From positions 70,534,501-70,598,500 of the forward strand of contig JAMJFZ010000199.1 in NCBI GenBank assembly GCA_026225945.1: a DNA stretch of 64,000 nt. The letters run 5' to 3'. Numbering within the stretch: position 1 is the stretch's first letter; each line of letters opens with the position of its first letter. The position numbers and the translations under genes were made by a program. Source of the stretch: Cricetomys ansorgei. Lineage: Eukaryota; Chordata; Mammalia; Rodentia; Nesomyidae. The notes beneath the pieces were generated by a model. The model was not told the DNA's origin and did no database searches. It saw only the letters and a program-made list of their open reading frames with translations. Below, in pieces: positions 48,569 through 60,029 of the stretch.

Positions 48569-49345
48569 GTGGAGAAAATTTGCAAAGTAGGCAATTCCAA
48601 GGACCTGTTCCCTGACATAAACATTTAAATAAATTAGAAATTGTCAGAGCCAACTCTGTCAGATATCTAGAAAACTGTCAAAGGTTTGCAGCAATCAACT
48701 AATTACTGGATGGAGAACAAGGCAACCACAGAGTGGAAGGAGTTCTTTGTTATGTTCCTGCCTGCCCGAGTCCGGCCTTCCCTGCTCGTCGTAATTGTGA
48801 GAGCAGGAAACCTGCACTCCCGGTGGGAGACCTGGTCCCTGGTTCCAGAGGGAACACAGCAGATCTTGTTCTGAGGTTTCTGGCTCTAACTTGTCTGGGC
48901 TTTCCTGAGAGGACTAGTACGAGACACTTATCTTTGTTCTGCCTGACTCAACCTAGGATGAAAATAGTTCAGAAACACTGTGATCCTAATGAAACCACCT
49001 GGTTTATTGTTTATGGTTATATATATAGTCAGCTACCAACAACATAGGAAGAAAAGATGGAGAATTGAGAGAATTCAGAAGCACAATTAGGAAGTGTAGA
49101 AAGCCACACATGGGCCGAAGGATGCTATGGATTGAGCTATTTGGAGCTATGGATGGTTAAGGTAGAAGCTCAGAAAAGATCCGTGAGGACACAAGCTTTC
49201 AGCCCCAGCAGATCTCTAGGCTTGCACAGGGACCAAGAAGTCACTGTTAATATTGAAGGAGTGCCCCTGGGCAGAGCCAGTTCCCATGCCGGGGAAGTCT
49301 TGTGTTACTCTGGTTCCTGATATTTAAGGAAATCTCTCTTGAAAC
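48569..49345. other. Intronic sequence, possible LTR remnant
   Basis: No coding support. Part of 48600-48960 looks LTR-like, but signals are not convincing. Confidence 0.35.
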
Positions 49346-49351
49346 ACTAGC

Positions 49352-49440
49352 CGAGAGCTAGCGATGTAGTTCAGTGGTATATTTGCCTAGTACATGTAAG
49401 GTACTAGGTTTGATTCCTAGCAAATGCAAAAAAAGAAAAA
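49352..49440 (+). mobile_element. ID-type SINE
   Basis: GCTAGCGATGTAGTTCAGTG, a tRNA-Ala-like head with A box, a GGTTTGATTCC-like B box and an AAAAAAAGAAAAA tail, the form of rodent ID elements. Confidence 0.75.
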
Positions 49441-49584
49441 GTCTGCCCACAATGTCTGAGGATAATATTTGTGGTCACAACCCAATGAGGAATAGCCCTT
49501 GTAAAAATAATTTTGGGAGAAAAAAAATCACTAAATGAATAGACTACTGTAGTCTTTCATAATCAAGAACAGTAAAGTAAACCT

Positions 49585-49735
49585 TGCCAGGCAAGGTGCT
49601 GAATACCTTTAGTCCAAGCACTCAAGAGGCAAAGGCGAGCAGACCTGAGTCTAAGACCAGCCTTGATCTACATAGCAGCTCCAGACCAGCCAAGACTGTG
49701 TATTGAAATCCTGTCTCCAAAAAGCAGAACAAAAA
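49585..49735 (+). mobile_element. B1-type SINE, diverged
   Basis: GCTGAATACCTTTAGTCC, CACTCAAGAGGCAAAGGCG, GAAATCCTGTCTCC. Confidence 0.6.
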
Positions 49736-49797
49736 CAGTACACCTTAAAAGAGGAGAGTTAACAACAGAAATACCACATTTACTATACTAAAATCAC

Positions 49798-49905
49798 CAG
49801 GCTGGCGCACGCCTTTAATCCCAGCAGAAGCAGGCGGATCTCTGTGAGTTCAAGGCCAGCCTGGTCTACAAGTTACAACAGAGAAACCCTATCTCCAAAA
49901 GCCAA

Positions 49906-49957
<52 letters not shown>
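49798..49957 (+). mobile_element. B1 SINE followed by (ATA)n
   Basis: GGCGCACGCCTTTAATCCCA, GTTCAAGGCCAGCCTGGTCT, AGAAACCCTATCTCC. An array of about 17 ATA triplets at 49905-49957 grew from its tail. Confidence 0.85.
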
Positions 49958-50449
49958 TACAAAAATCTAGTTTTTGGCAATTCAGAGCAAAACAAAACAT
50001 AAAAAAACAAAACAAAACCAAATAAACTGATACAAAATATCCTTGAGAAAATTCAGATATTGTGCTCAGTAGGTAAAGACTTTAAGTCAGATACTTTAAT
50101 TGACTCAAAGAGCTAAATGATACCACGAGCAGAGATGAAAGGAATCAAGAAAAAATGTGTTAATGAAAAGAGACTATCAAGAAAGAGGTACTTTGTTTTT
50201 AGATGAACCTAATGTAAAATGGAGTACCAAAAAGTACAATAAAATGAAATGAAAATTCCCTAGAGCATTTTAACAGCAGATTTGAGCAGGAGAAAGAGTG
50301 AGGAAAGTTTACATACAGATGGAAAATCTGTCCAGTCTGAGGAACAAAAAGAGAAAAGTTCAAAAAGAGACCAGAGTTATAGGGCTGTATGAGTGCTAGG
50401 CAAGCACTTTTCACCGGGTTACATCTCCAGACCTACTGCATTCTACTTC

Positions 50450-50562
50450 GTTTTTCAAGACAGAATCTCAATATGTAGACCTGCTGGCCTGGAAGTCACT
50501 ATGTAGAACAGGCTGACTTCCAAGTGCTGGGATTAAAGGTGTCTACTCCCACACTCAGCCTA
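50450..50562 (-). mobile_element. B1 SINE, diverged
   Basis: Antisense B1: TTCAAGACAGAATCTCAATA, CCAAGTGCTGGGATTAAAGG. Confidence 0.65.
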
Positions 50563-50639
50563 AATACCTGCTTTTAGTCTATCCAGCCTTCTGCATATTG
50601 TTATAGAAGCCTGAATTTCTGTCCACAAAACGAGTGTTT

Positions 50640-50833
50640 TCTTTTTCTGTATACGAGTGTTTTGCCTGCGTGTATGTAATATAGTTGGTGCCAGGGCCAG
50701 AAGAATGCAGCGGATCCTCTAGAACCAGAGTTACAGACAATCATGAGCTACTGTGTGGGTGTTGGGAATTGAACCCAGGTCCTTTGGCAGTGTAGCCAGA
50801 GCTCTTAACCACTGAGCCAGCTCTCCAGCTCCA
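50640..50833 (-). mobile_element. B2 SINE
   Basis: Antisense B2: GTTTTGCCTGCGTGTATGTA, AACCAGAGTTACAGACAATC, ACTGAGCCAGCTCTCCAGC. Confidence 0.85.
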
Positions 50834-51171
50834 GCTTTCCTCCTTTTACATGAAAGTACCTGCTGCTGTGTCTCTTGGCATTGCTTTGCTCATAGTTGCT
50901 TCACTTATTTTAGGTGCTGTCAAATCCTTGCGATTTCTTCTCTAATCCACTAGTAGCTTTGTCTCCACAGCTCTCTAACGTTTCCGGTGTTCTGCTGTTA
51001 CTGGTTAGGGAAAACAGTTCATACTATTTCAGTAATTTAGAGTTTACTGGGACTTAACTTTGTTATCTGACATATAGCTTATGAACAGTTGAAAAGAGTG
51101 ATATTCTGGGTGGAGAGTTTTTTATTTGGTAGTTAGCTTGGACTGCTATAGCAAAGTAATCAGGAGTTAGA

Positions 51172-51425
51172 AGTCAGTCCCAGCACCTTGGAGGCAGAGG
51201 CAGGCAGATCTCTGTGAGTTCAGGGGCAGCCTGTCTACATAGCAAGTTCAAGGACAGCCAGGGCTACAGAGCGAAGGCCCTGACTGGAAAAGAAGAGGAG
51301 GGTATAGTGGCATGTCCTTGTGATTCCAGCGTTTGGGAGACTGAGGCTAGAGGGTCACTGCCAGTTTGAGGCGAGACCTGGCTACACAGTAAGTTAAAGA
51401 CTAGCCTAGGGCTATAAAGTAAGCT
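51172..51425 (+). mobile_element. Two adjacent B1-type SINEs
   Basis: First at 51172-51290 (GGAGGCAGAGGCAGGCAGAT, GGACAGCCAGGGCTACAG), second more diverged at 51295-51425 (GTGGCATGTCCTTGTGATTC, GACTGAGGCTAGAGGG). Confidence 0.6.
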
Positions 51426-51469
51426 GCGCGAGTGTGTGTGTTCTCTCTCTCTCTCTTTCTCTCTCTCTC

Positions 51470-51600
51470 TTTTTCTGAGACAGGATTTCTTTGTGTAGCT
51501 CTGGCTGGCCTGGAACTCAGGCCTGCCTAGAACTCAGAAATCTACCTGCCTTTGCCTCCTGAGTTCTGGAATTAAAGGCGTGTGCCACCACCACCACCAC
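51470..51600 (-). mobile_element. B1 SINE
   Basis: Antisense B1: CTGAGACAGGATTTCTTTGT, ATTAAAGGCGTGTGCCACCA. Confidence 0.8.
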
Positions 51601-52625
51601 CTTTAAAACAACAAAACAAGACCATTTTGACAGAGACCAGGCAGCCAAAAATCTCAGGTGGATTTTATCTGACTTGCACAAAAATTTTTACTGGCTGCTG
51701 TTGTCATTGCCTTCCTCCTTCCCTACCTGGTATTTGGTATTTTCTCTACACAGACAGAAGAGGGCAAGGAACTCCAAGGCCATCCCAGAAGCTCTTGGCC
51801 TTTCCTCTGTCCCTCTTGGGGACTCGGAAGCATGGGGACACCATGTTTCCTAGACACCCCATGGATCTGGTGCTACCACAACCCATGTAAAGTGTATGTT
51901 ATGACATTCCCCAGGGCAACAGGAAGGAAGGGAAAGCCAAGGCACTATCATCTGTGTCAGCCCAATGTCAGCAACACACAAGGGAGTTCTGACCCCAGAT
52001 GCAAGGTAGGGATGCATTGTAGCAAGAAGTGCCTCACGCTGTGACTGAACCACAGGTGTCGGTGAACAACATGACACATTGCCAACAAACAGGCCAGTGC
52101 TACAAGCAGAGGCTGAACTTTTGAAGGCTGGGCTGAGGTCAGGTAAGATCTGCAGGAGTGGCTCACAGGAGTAGATGTGTACAGACTAGAAACAGTTGCT
52201 GGTTGTCACACCACATAGGCTGTACTGATGGAAGTGCCAAAGGGTAATGGAGGGTCTTCTTCACCACTGAGTGTCCATCCCTGAGTGGAGCTCAGCAGGA
52301 GTCCTTCCAGGCTGTCATAGAATGGTCAAGACATTTTAGGAGACAATGGGGATGAGTGAGGGAAGTCTAGGGTTATCGTATATGGGCAGCAGCTAGGGAA
52401 GGACCCTCCAGCAAGGCCAGTGGGGGAGCCATATGGAATGCTCTAGGTGGGCCAGTCCCACGACTGAGAACCACTTGGCTTCACTAAAATTAATGAACAT
52501 CTCCACACCTACAGCACCCATGCTGGTGGATCCTGAGACTAAGTCTAAATTCCATTAGCTGACATTGGCCACATAAAAGACTGAATTCAGGGGAAGGAAA
52601 CATAAATAAGAGTGTGACAATATAA
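51601..52625. other. Intronic sequence, nothing recognised
   Basis: No supported exon or repeat. Confidence 0.4.
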
Positions 52626-52629
52626 TACA

Positions 52630-52790
52630 GCTGGGCAGGCAAGATGGCTCAGTGGGTAAGGGCTCTTCCCACCAAGCCTGAGGACCTGAATTTGATCCCT
52701 GAAACCCACAAGGTGGAAGGAGATAACTGACTCCAGTAAGTTGTCCTCTAACCACCACGTGTGCATCATGACACATGCACACACACAGTA

Positions 52791-52828
<38 letters not shown>
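52630..52828 (+). mobile_element. B2/B3 SINE ending in (TG)n
   Basis: GGCAGGCAAGATGGCTCAGT, GTGCATCATGACACATGCAC, followed by about 17 TG units at 52792-52827. Confidence 0.75.
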
Positions 52829-53213
52829 ACGCGCCCCTCTTACATAAGGGAAAGGTGAGCAATCCCTGGGCTTGGCTGTACATTATAGATAGAGCCAGCA
52901 GAATTTGCTGATAACCGGCTCTAGTGGGAGTAGAAGAAGGAGCTGAGGGACGTTCAGAGTCCTATCCTGAGCCAATGGGCGAGCTACAAGTGCATCATTG
53001 ACAGGTGGAGTCCTGGAGAGGACAGGTAGTTCTTGCTGGTCTTCAGCGCCTATGTAGCCTTATCGCCCAGGAGCTCTCCCAGCCCTTCCACAAGATCTGG
53101 GGTTCCCTGCTCCCATTGCTTCCCCCCTAGAAATGAGGCCAAGAATTCTGTAGATCTGTTTTCCTGTTCCAGTCCCAGTCGCCCCTCCTTTGACTTAGTA
53201 TTTATTGTTTCAG

Positions 53214-53424
53214 ATTGCAGTACTAAGGAGAAGTTTTATCTCGAGCACATTTCCGAAGATTTGGAATTACAAGCAGAAATAGCAGACAACTGTGCTGGTG
53301 ATGTCTCTCGGTCTCCAAAGCTTAGAGGGCTCTGTGATGAAACATTAGAAAAAACTGGAATGTCTCTGAAGGCAAGAGCCTGGTACAGCCCCTCTACTGG
53401 GAGGGAGATTTCACACCAGTGACC
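53214..53424 (+). pseudogene. 5' part of last ZNF16 exon, interrupted by a 1-base frameshift
   Basis: The exon follows an acceptor (TTTATTGTTTCAG) at 53213. From 53214 the frame reads DCSTKEKFYLEHISEDLE and [15 protein letters not shown], aligned with human ZNF16. After 53354 homology continues only in the next frame ([20 protein letters not shown], then TPVT before the downstream ATG). The switch sits on a run of six A (53349-53354); one more A would restore continuity. The first frame ends at TGA 53420-53422, and the second frame has stops at 53299 and 53338. Hence the ancestral N-terminus cannot be translated in line with the finger array as the sequence stands. This is either a true deletion or a homopolymer sequencing error. 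Confidence 0.7.
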
Positions 53425-55011
53425 ATGTTCCTTAAGGGCCCCTTAGGGGAGAAAGGTCTGATTTGTAATGGTTTTGACAAAAACTTCAGTTTGAGCCCAA
53501 GTTCATTAGTGTGTCAGGGAATCTCCACAGAAGTGAAGACAGAGAACTTTCAGCACAATGGGGACCTAGCTGGCCAGGAAGGGCTTCCCGGTCAGTTGAA
53601 AGTTGAAAGCCCATTTATATGTACTGGGTGTGGGAAGACGTTCAGAGGAAACCTTGACCCCGTACACCATCAGAGAGCCAACTTTGGAGAGAAGTCTTTT
53701 ATGTGTTCTGAATGTGGCAAATCCTTTAGCCAGAACTCTGTTCTTAGAAACCAAGGGCAACCTTGCCAAGACATGAAAGCCTACCAGTGTGGCAAGGGTA
53801 CGAAAGTTCAGCATCAAGTTCACCGCCACAACAAGTTGCATGTGTGTAACGAATGTGGAAAAGCCTTCAGCCAGAACTCAAGCCTTAAAAAGCACCAGAA
53901 GTCTCACATGACTGAGAAGCCTTATGAATGCAGCGCATGTGGAAAGGCTTTTAGACGGAGCTCGAACCTCATCCAACATCAAAGAATCCATTCTGAAGAA
54001 AAACCGTATGTTTGCAACCAGTGTGGGAAAGCCTTCAGGCGGAGCTCAAACCTCATTGACCACCACAGGATTCACACGGGTGAAAAGCCTTTCGAGTGCA
54101 ACGAGTGTGGCAAAGCCTTTAGCCAGAGCGCGCACCTCAGGAAGCATCAGAGAGTGCACTCTGGGAAGAAGCCTTTCGAGTGCAATGACTGCGGCAAGCT
54201 CTTCGGCCGCGTCTCAAACCTCCTCAAGCATTTCAGGATCCACACTGGGGAGAAACCTCACAAATGCAGGGACTGCGGGAAAGCATTCAGCCAGAGTTCC
54301 AGCCTGAGTCAGCACCGGAGAATCCACACCGGTGAGAAGCCTCACGTGTGCAGTGTGTGTGGGAAAGCCTTCAGTTACAATTCCGTGCTCAGGAAGCACC
54401 AAATAATCCACACAGGAGAGAAGCCGTACGGGTGCAGCGTCTGCGGGAAGGCCTTCAGCCACAGCTCAGCCCTCATCCAACATCGAGGCGTGCACACTGG
54501 AGACAAGCCCTATGAATGCCACGAATGTGGAAAGACCTTCAGTCGAAGCTCCAACCTCATCCTGCACCATCGAATCCACACTGGAGAAAAACCTTACGAA
54601 TGTATTGAATGTGGGAAGACCTTCAGCCAGAGCTCAACCCTCATCCAGCACCAGAGGATTCATAATGGGTTGAAACCTCACGAATGTGACCAATGTGGCA
54701 AAGCCTTCAACCGAAGTTCAAATCTTCTGCACCACCAGAAAATTCATACCGGGGAGAAGCCCTACACATGTGTTGAATGCGGCAAGGGCTTCAGCCAGAG
54801 CTCACATCTCATTCAACACCAGATAATCCACACTGGAGAGAAGCCCTATCAGTGCAGCGAGTGTGGAAAAGCCTTCAGTCAGCGCTCAGTCCTTATCCAG
54901 CACCAAAGGGTTCACACTGGAGTGAAGCCCTATGCCTGCTCTACTTGTGGAAAAGCTTTCACCCAGCGGTCAAAGCTGGTTAAACACCAGTTGATTCATG
55001 TAAAGGAGTAG
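53425..55011 (+). CDS. Znf16: ZNF16 ortholog: C2H2 zinc-finger protein, finger array in one exon
   Basis: From the first usable ATG (53425, A at -3) to TAG at 55009-55011, 528 residues. The segment [20 protein letters not shown] and the order of fingers match human ZNF16 (about 680 residues). Seventeen finger positions are visible. The first three are degenerate: finger 1 lacks its final His, finger 2 lacks its His pair, and finger 3 is shortened ([18 protein letters not shown]). Fingers 4-17, starting at [20 protein letters not shown], have full C-x2-C-x12-H-x3-H spacing and TGEKP-type linkers. The array ends at [10 protein letters not shown]. No KRAB or SCAN domain is seen. Expected role: nuclear sequence-specific DNA-binding regulator. 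The ATG aligns with an internal Met of the human protein, so the protein may be N-terminally truncated. Another member of the local zinc-finger cluster is less likely given the matches outside the fingers. Confidence 0.88.
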   Translation: MFLKGPLGEKGLICNGFDKNFSLSPSSLVCQGISTEVKTENFQHNGDLAGQEGLPGQLKVESPFICTGCGKTFRGNLDPVHHQRANFGEKSFMCSECGKSFSQNSVLRNQGQPCQDMKAYQCGKGTKVQHQVHRHNKLHVCNECGKAFSQNSSLKKHQKSHMTEKPYECSACGKAFRRSSNLIQHQRIHSEEKPYVCNQCGKAFRRSSNLIDHHRIHTGEKPFECNECGKAFSQSAHLRKHQRVHSGKKPFECNDCGKLFGRVSNLLKHFRIHTGEKPHKCRDCGKAFSQSSSLSQHRRIHTGEKPHVCSVCGKAFSYNSVLRKHQIIHTGEKPYGCSVCGKAFSHSSALIQHRGVHTGDKPYECHECGKTFSRSSNLILHHRIHTGEKPYECIECGKTFSQSSTLIQHQRIHNGLKPHECDQCGKAFNRSSNLLHHQKIHTGEKPYTCVECGKGFSQSSHLIQHQIIHTGEKPYQCSECGKAFSQRSVLIQHQRVHTGVKPYACSTCGKAFTQRSKLVKHQLIHVKE

Positions 55012-55689
55012 CCTGTAGGCTGGGAGGAGTAAAGCTGAGCCTAGTTCCTCTCTGATTCTTCTGGCCCTGTTGCAGCCTTCCCCTTCCCAGACTTGTACCC
55101 AGGCTTGCTGTTCTCCACTCTGCCCAGCTGCCGTGAAACCCGGAGCCCTCTTTTGCAACATCCTTCAGGGCTCCTCGCTGTTGCTGCCCTCTCATCTGAC
55201 CTCTCATCTGCGCTGTGTTGTTTTTATGGTTTGAAAACAGACCGGTTAGAAGGAAAAGATCACAAAGGCTTCATGTTCACAGAGTTTATTATTGTAATCA
55301 AAAGGTACAAAAATAGGTAATGTGGCCTTTGGCTCTTTTGTTTAACGGTTAGTCATAGGGAGTGAGTTCTGATTCGTGTCTATTATTGAGATTTTGGTTA
55401 CATAAGATTGAAGTGAGGTTTTTTTCAGGTCTAATTGCCATCTTCTCTGGAGGTATTACTCCAGTTCCTTCCCCTTCCCATCCTACATCTTACACCAGAA
55501 CTTCCTGTTGTCCTGTTTTTATTCATGTCTTCAGTCAGGTTAGCTTCCTCCTCCTCACTGTTCTGCTGTGCCCCAAGCCAGTCCTCCAGCTTCTGGGTCT
55601 TGGGAACAGGACCTCAGGAGCAGGCCATCTTTTTCGCACAGGTATTCATCATCACTTTTGGAGTACTTTCTGTTCAGTCTCGGGAAGTC
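55012..55689 (+). other. Probable 3' UTR of ZNF16 ortholog
   Basis: Unique sequence downstream of the zinc-finger stop. No clear AATAAA was found before the LTR at 55690, so the transcript end is uncertain. Confidence 0.4.
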
Positions 55690-55992
55690 CAAAATTTCAT
55701 ATAAAGAAATGAGCTCACACTGGACTGTAGGGGGATTTCTGGCAGTTAGATAAAGCCAGCATTCCTAGAGAAATTTGTGAAACCAGTTCCCATCTGCCAA
55801 AAGGAGTCATTTCCCTTGCCTTCAGCAGAAGGGACATATGGCTCTCCATTGACATGTTCCTGTGGCTGCATATCAAAGCCAATGCCACCTCCAGGCTCCC
55901 TCAGTCCCTACTCTCAAGTATATACATTTCAAAGCCCCCATGCTAGCCCCTGACCCTTCTCACCTCAGATCCTGGCTCTCTATACCCTCCCC

Positions 55993-56028
<36 letters not shown>

Positions 56029-56273
56029 TGCTTGCTGTTCCCAGTATTCTCCATATGCTCTCTCTGTTCTCTCTTGCTGTCTCCCTGTCTGCACTGTTCT
56101 CTCCCACTTTCCCACTTCCTTTCGAGGGCCATGTCCAGGCTGCTTTCTCTTTCTTTCTGCTCTGGACTCCTCCAGGTGCCTCTGGATATTTTCTCTCTCT
56201 TATACACATAAAATCTTTACGCCTAATAATGGAGTTGTAATGTTAGCAGTTTCTGTGTTGTGCCCCCCTCACA
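55690..56273 (+). mobile_element. LTR of family B, copy 2
   Basis: Aligns with 17200-17762: CTGCCAAAAGGAGTCATTTC, CATATGGCTCTCCATTGAC, GTGGCTGCATATCAAAGCC; ends CCCCTCACA. It contains a (GC)(CA)n tract at 55993-56028. Confidence 0.6.
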
Positions 56274-57695
56274 TAAATCTGATGCTGAAACAACTCCCCA
56301 CCCCTGCCAAGCTCAAACTGGACTATAGGAGTACTCATCTGGATATTTGAACTGGCTGAGACCCAATACTTTCTAGGTACCAGCTAACTAACCTCGCCAG
56401 TTTTCCAGAGTTGTGCCTCTATGCTCCGAACAAGGAGAAAGCTCGGGTACAACATATCTGTCCCTAGAGAGGTCGCAAGATACCAGCCTACTAGGTAGAC
56501 ATAAGAATATCACAGGACCCCATACATACACACACACTCCCAAATCAAATCTAGCCCTTTTCAGTAAATGGAACTTTGTTGGGACACACCCGTGCCCATT
56601 TGCTCACAAATATCTAGCAGCTTGTGCATGGCAGAATTGAGTGTTGTGATACATACTATATGCCCCACAAAGCTAGAGTGTTCACTTTCTGGTCCTTCTC
56701 AGGAAGTTGACCAGCTTTGCTATAGGATATATGTGGCCCTGTTAGCATAGCAGGCTAACTCTATAGGTCAGGCTTGGAAAGGAGGCTCAAAGTTCTTGCA
56801 GGAAGTGAAATATTTTGTGACTATAAGCCTAACCAATGTGTAGTATACTTGCCTGAGAAGAGTGGATGGTTTCTGAGGCCACAAAGTACTCCTCTTTCTA
56901 CCCTTTCCTCGGTCTAAGACCGTGCATGTACATAAGCTCTTGCTGTAGTCATACTTCCATGAAGACAGGATGGATGTGGTGTATATGTCCTGGTCTATGG
57001 CCTAGGTATTTTCATTCACAGACTATTAGAATCTCGGAATCACAAGGAGAGCCAAACTTCAAGGAAAGATTCCAGAAACAGCTCATATATACTGTATGTA
57101 ACTGTCTGTTACACTTGGGAATCCCTGTGATTGGGCCAGAAGGTCCGTGGCAACCTCCCTGTTTAACTCTGAGGTGGTGTCCTGTGCAGCTGTGTGGTCA
57201 CCATCACCAGTGCTCACGGTCCACTACAGGAGGGGAAGGGTGCTCCATGGAGTTTGAGTAATTAGAGGTGTCCAGTATAACTGCTATGATTATGATTTTT
57301 GAAGTAATTTTGCACAGAAAAATAAGAATACCACAAGGAACACCATTCAGAGTTCCTCAGTTAAGGTTTTGTTTCAGTCGTGTTCCCCCATCTTTCATCT
57401 GTAGACAGCTTTCTGGGTCTGGGCTGCAGGGTGGTGCACCATTGTCATAAAGTGGATGTTCATGACCTACTTTAATCTCTAAACCTTATTGATGCTTGTC
57501 AATTTCCCAGTGTCTTTCTATATAGAAAGTACAAATGTGTTGTTTTTTTTCCTGGTCCGGGATCCAGTCTCCCATCATATCCATCATATTTATGTAGTTG
57601 TTTTGGACTCTCCTCTGTGTTAGTTAAGGTTTTCTTTCATAATATTGACATGTTTGGAGCACACAGTCCAGTTACTTTGTATAATTTTTTTTCTT
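56274..57695. other. Noncoding spacer
   Basis: No supported gene; 56840-57560 may be old repeat sequence. Confidence 0.35.
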
Positions 57696-57699
57696 TTTT

Positions 57700-57840
57700 T
57701 AGGTTTTTCTAGACAGGGTTTCTCTGTGTAGCCCTGGCTGACCTGGAACTCACTCTGTAGACCAGGCTGGCCTCGAACTCACAGAGATCCACCTGCCTCT
57801 GCCTCCCGAGTGCTGGCATCTGCCACCACCGCCTGGCTAC
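57700..57840 (-). mobile_element. B1 SINE
   Basis: Antisense B1: GACAGGGTTTCTCTGTGTAG, GTAGACCAGGCTGGCCTCGA, ATCCACCTGCCTCTGCCTCC. Confidence 0.9.
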
Positions 57841-57959
57841 TTTGTAGAATTTTGTCCTGTGTTTCCTGATAACTTTGGTAGGAACCACAGAAGAGATGTG
57901 TCCTCAGTGTTTGATACCAGGAGGTTCGTTTGCCCTTTCAAGTGATGTTACCCTTGTTA

Positions 57960-58250
57960 CATTTTACTTATTTGGGTGTGGGGAGCCTGTGTATGCCACA
58001 GAACATGTGTTGACATCAGAGGACAGCTTGCGAGTTCCAGGAGTTGGACTCAGGTTTGTTGGGCTTGGTGGAAAGCACCTCTGCCTGCCATCTCACTAGC
58101 CCCTGAGATGTTTACTCTATCATTTGGTTAAGATAAGTGGTTTCTGAAGCTGGCGTGGTGGCTCATGCCCATATTCTCAGCACTCAAGAGGCTGAAGCAA
58201 GCAAGTTACTGCAAGTTCAAAACCAAATCTGGGTTACAGAATGAATCTCT
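57960..58250. mobile_element. B3-like SINE (minus) and B1-like SINE (plus)
   Basis: 57960-58105 is an antisense B3/B2-type element (GACATCAGAGGACAGCTTGC, GCCATCTCACTAGCCCC). 58145-58250 is a diverged sense B1 (GGCGTGGTGGCTCATGCCCA, GCACTCAAGAGGCTGAAGC). Confidence 0.6.
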
Positions 58251-58254
58251 GTCC

Positions 58255-58690
58255 TGGTTAGGGTCACTGTTGCTGTGATGAAACACCATGACCAAAAGCA
58301 AGCTGAGAAGGAAAGGGTTTGTTGGGCTCGTATTTCCACGTCTGTTATTGAAGCCCATCACTGAAGGAAGTCAGGGCAGGAGCTCAAACAGGGCAGAAAC
58401 CTGGAGGCAGGAGCTGATGCAGAGGTAATAGAGTGTTGCTTACTGGCTTGCTCCCCATGACTTGCTCAGCTTGCTTTCTTACAGAACCCAAGGCCACCAG
58501 GCCACGGGTGGCACCATCCACCATGGGCTGGACCATCTCACATCAATCACTAATTAAGAAAATGCCCTGCAAGCTTGCCTACAGCCTGATCTTAATGAAG
58601 GCGATTTTTCCAACTGACACTCCCTCCTCTCCTGACTCTAGCTTGTGTCAAGTTGATGTGAAACTAGCCAGCACAGATTCTTGTCTCAAA
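58255..58690 (-). mobile_element. MaLR-type LTR
   Basis: Starts GGTTAGGGTCACTGTTGCTG and ends AAACTAGCCAGCACA, the reverse of the 35360-35707 element. Contains GGAGGCAGGAGCTGATGCAG and GCACCATCCACCATGGGCTG. Confidence 0.75.
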
Positions 58691-59330
58691 AATAAATAAA
58701 TAAAATTAACTTCCAAGTTTCTTGTCGATGTCTACCCTGTTTGTATCTCAGTATGATTCTTCTATGCTATTACCAAAGGAAGAGTTCCACCTTCTCCGTG
58801 TATTTATCAGTTTATTTAGTATGGGTTCCTTGGCTCCTATTTGTTTAGTGAGCCCCGGTCTGTAATTCTCATTATGTACTGTGATACTCACATGGTCCCA
58901 GATTTGACCCCCGGAGACTTGTTCTCTACTGTCAGGGTCCTTTGCACATCTTGTCATCTTTTAACCTTCCCTTTGTTTTCTGGCATAGCAACTTATTCCA
59001 AGCTCATTCTGTGTTTCTTTCCCCAGTGTGCAGTGAGTCCTTTTCCCTGGAGTTCCCTCATCCCTGCTGTGAACAAGGTATTTTAGAATACCTAAGTGGT
59101 GGGTATTGCCTTGTTAGTAAGGTTCAATAGCCTCTAGGGTCTCTCAACAGACCACTCAAGCAGAGGGCTAGGAGTTAGATGTGTGTGCATAAATCCCATC
59201 TTATATCAACTCTTTTACCACTCAGTATATTAAAAACCACCAATTCCAGCCCAACACCAAAGCTCATTCTACCCTTCTTTCTTTATTCTTTTTCTTTCTT
59301 TCTTTTTTTTTTTGTTGTTGTTGTGGTTTG
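58691..59330. other. Noncoding spacer
   Basis: No gene or repeat recognised apart from AT-rich tracts. Confidence 0.4.
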
Positions 59331-59334
59331 TTTG

Positions 59335-59472
59335 TTTGTTTTTTGAGACAGTTTCTCTGTGTAGCCCTGGACGTCCTGGAACTCTCTATAGACCAGGCTG
59401 GCCTCAAACTCTGCCTGCCTCTGCCTCCCTAGTGCTGGGATTAAAGGTGTGCACCACCACCACTCGGCTAGA
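59335..59472 (-). mobile_element. B1 SINE
   Basis: Antisense B1: GTGTAGCCCTGGACGTCC, GACCAGGCTGGCCTCAAACT, AGTGCTGGGATTAAAGGTG; short internal deletion. Confidence 0.8.
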
Positions 59473-60029
59473 CCCATTATGTTGAAGCTGAAAGTTCTGA
59501 ATTAGCTATAGATTCAGTTTAGCCCCAGGACAAACCCAGGTAGAAAAACTGGCTTGTCGTAGTCCAAATAATGCAAATGGCACAATAATATAGGACTTCC
59601 TCCCCTGCCACACTGCTGGACTGCCCAGAGAGCACCTCGAGATGCTGAATGGACGGCACCATGAATTCATCACCACAGCCGATGGTGCTCAGCAAGAAGT
59701 AGCTGCTTTCCTTTTCTTGACTGGGACCTCCCTGGTCAGCCACACACAAAAGTCAACACATCTGACCAAACTTGATGTCATCTTAGCACTGGGATCCTTG
59801 GCCAGCAAATATCCCTATCTACACATGTTTATAAGTTCTTAGGCCACTTCCTAAGAGTTGCCCCTTTGTGGTAAAGAACTCTAGGAATGTTGTGCCTCAC
59901 AATAGCTCAGGTATAAATCAAGACCACAGATGTATCAGACTACAGATGACGCTTCAACATAAGAATCCTCATCACACTCTGGGTTCCAGACATCACTGAT
60001 AGTGACAAAAGCATCCTATTTGTTTCTCT

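Noticed and set aside
49352..49440. Possible tRNA gene (A-box and B-box like motifs)
   Set aside because: It lacks a foldable anticodon arm and ends in an A-rich tail; it matches the tRNA-derived ID SINE.
53033..53213. N-terminal extension of the ZNF16 exon into upstream open sequence
   Set aside because: The open frame upstream of 53213 shows no ZNF16 homology and is cut off by a good splice acceptor.
55862..56350. 162-codon frame resembling the 110-codon frame at 17329
   Set aside because: The two products are alike because both are translations of the same LTR family, not because they are genes.
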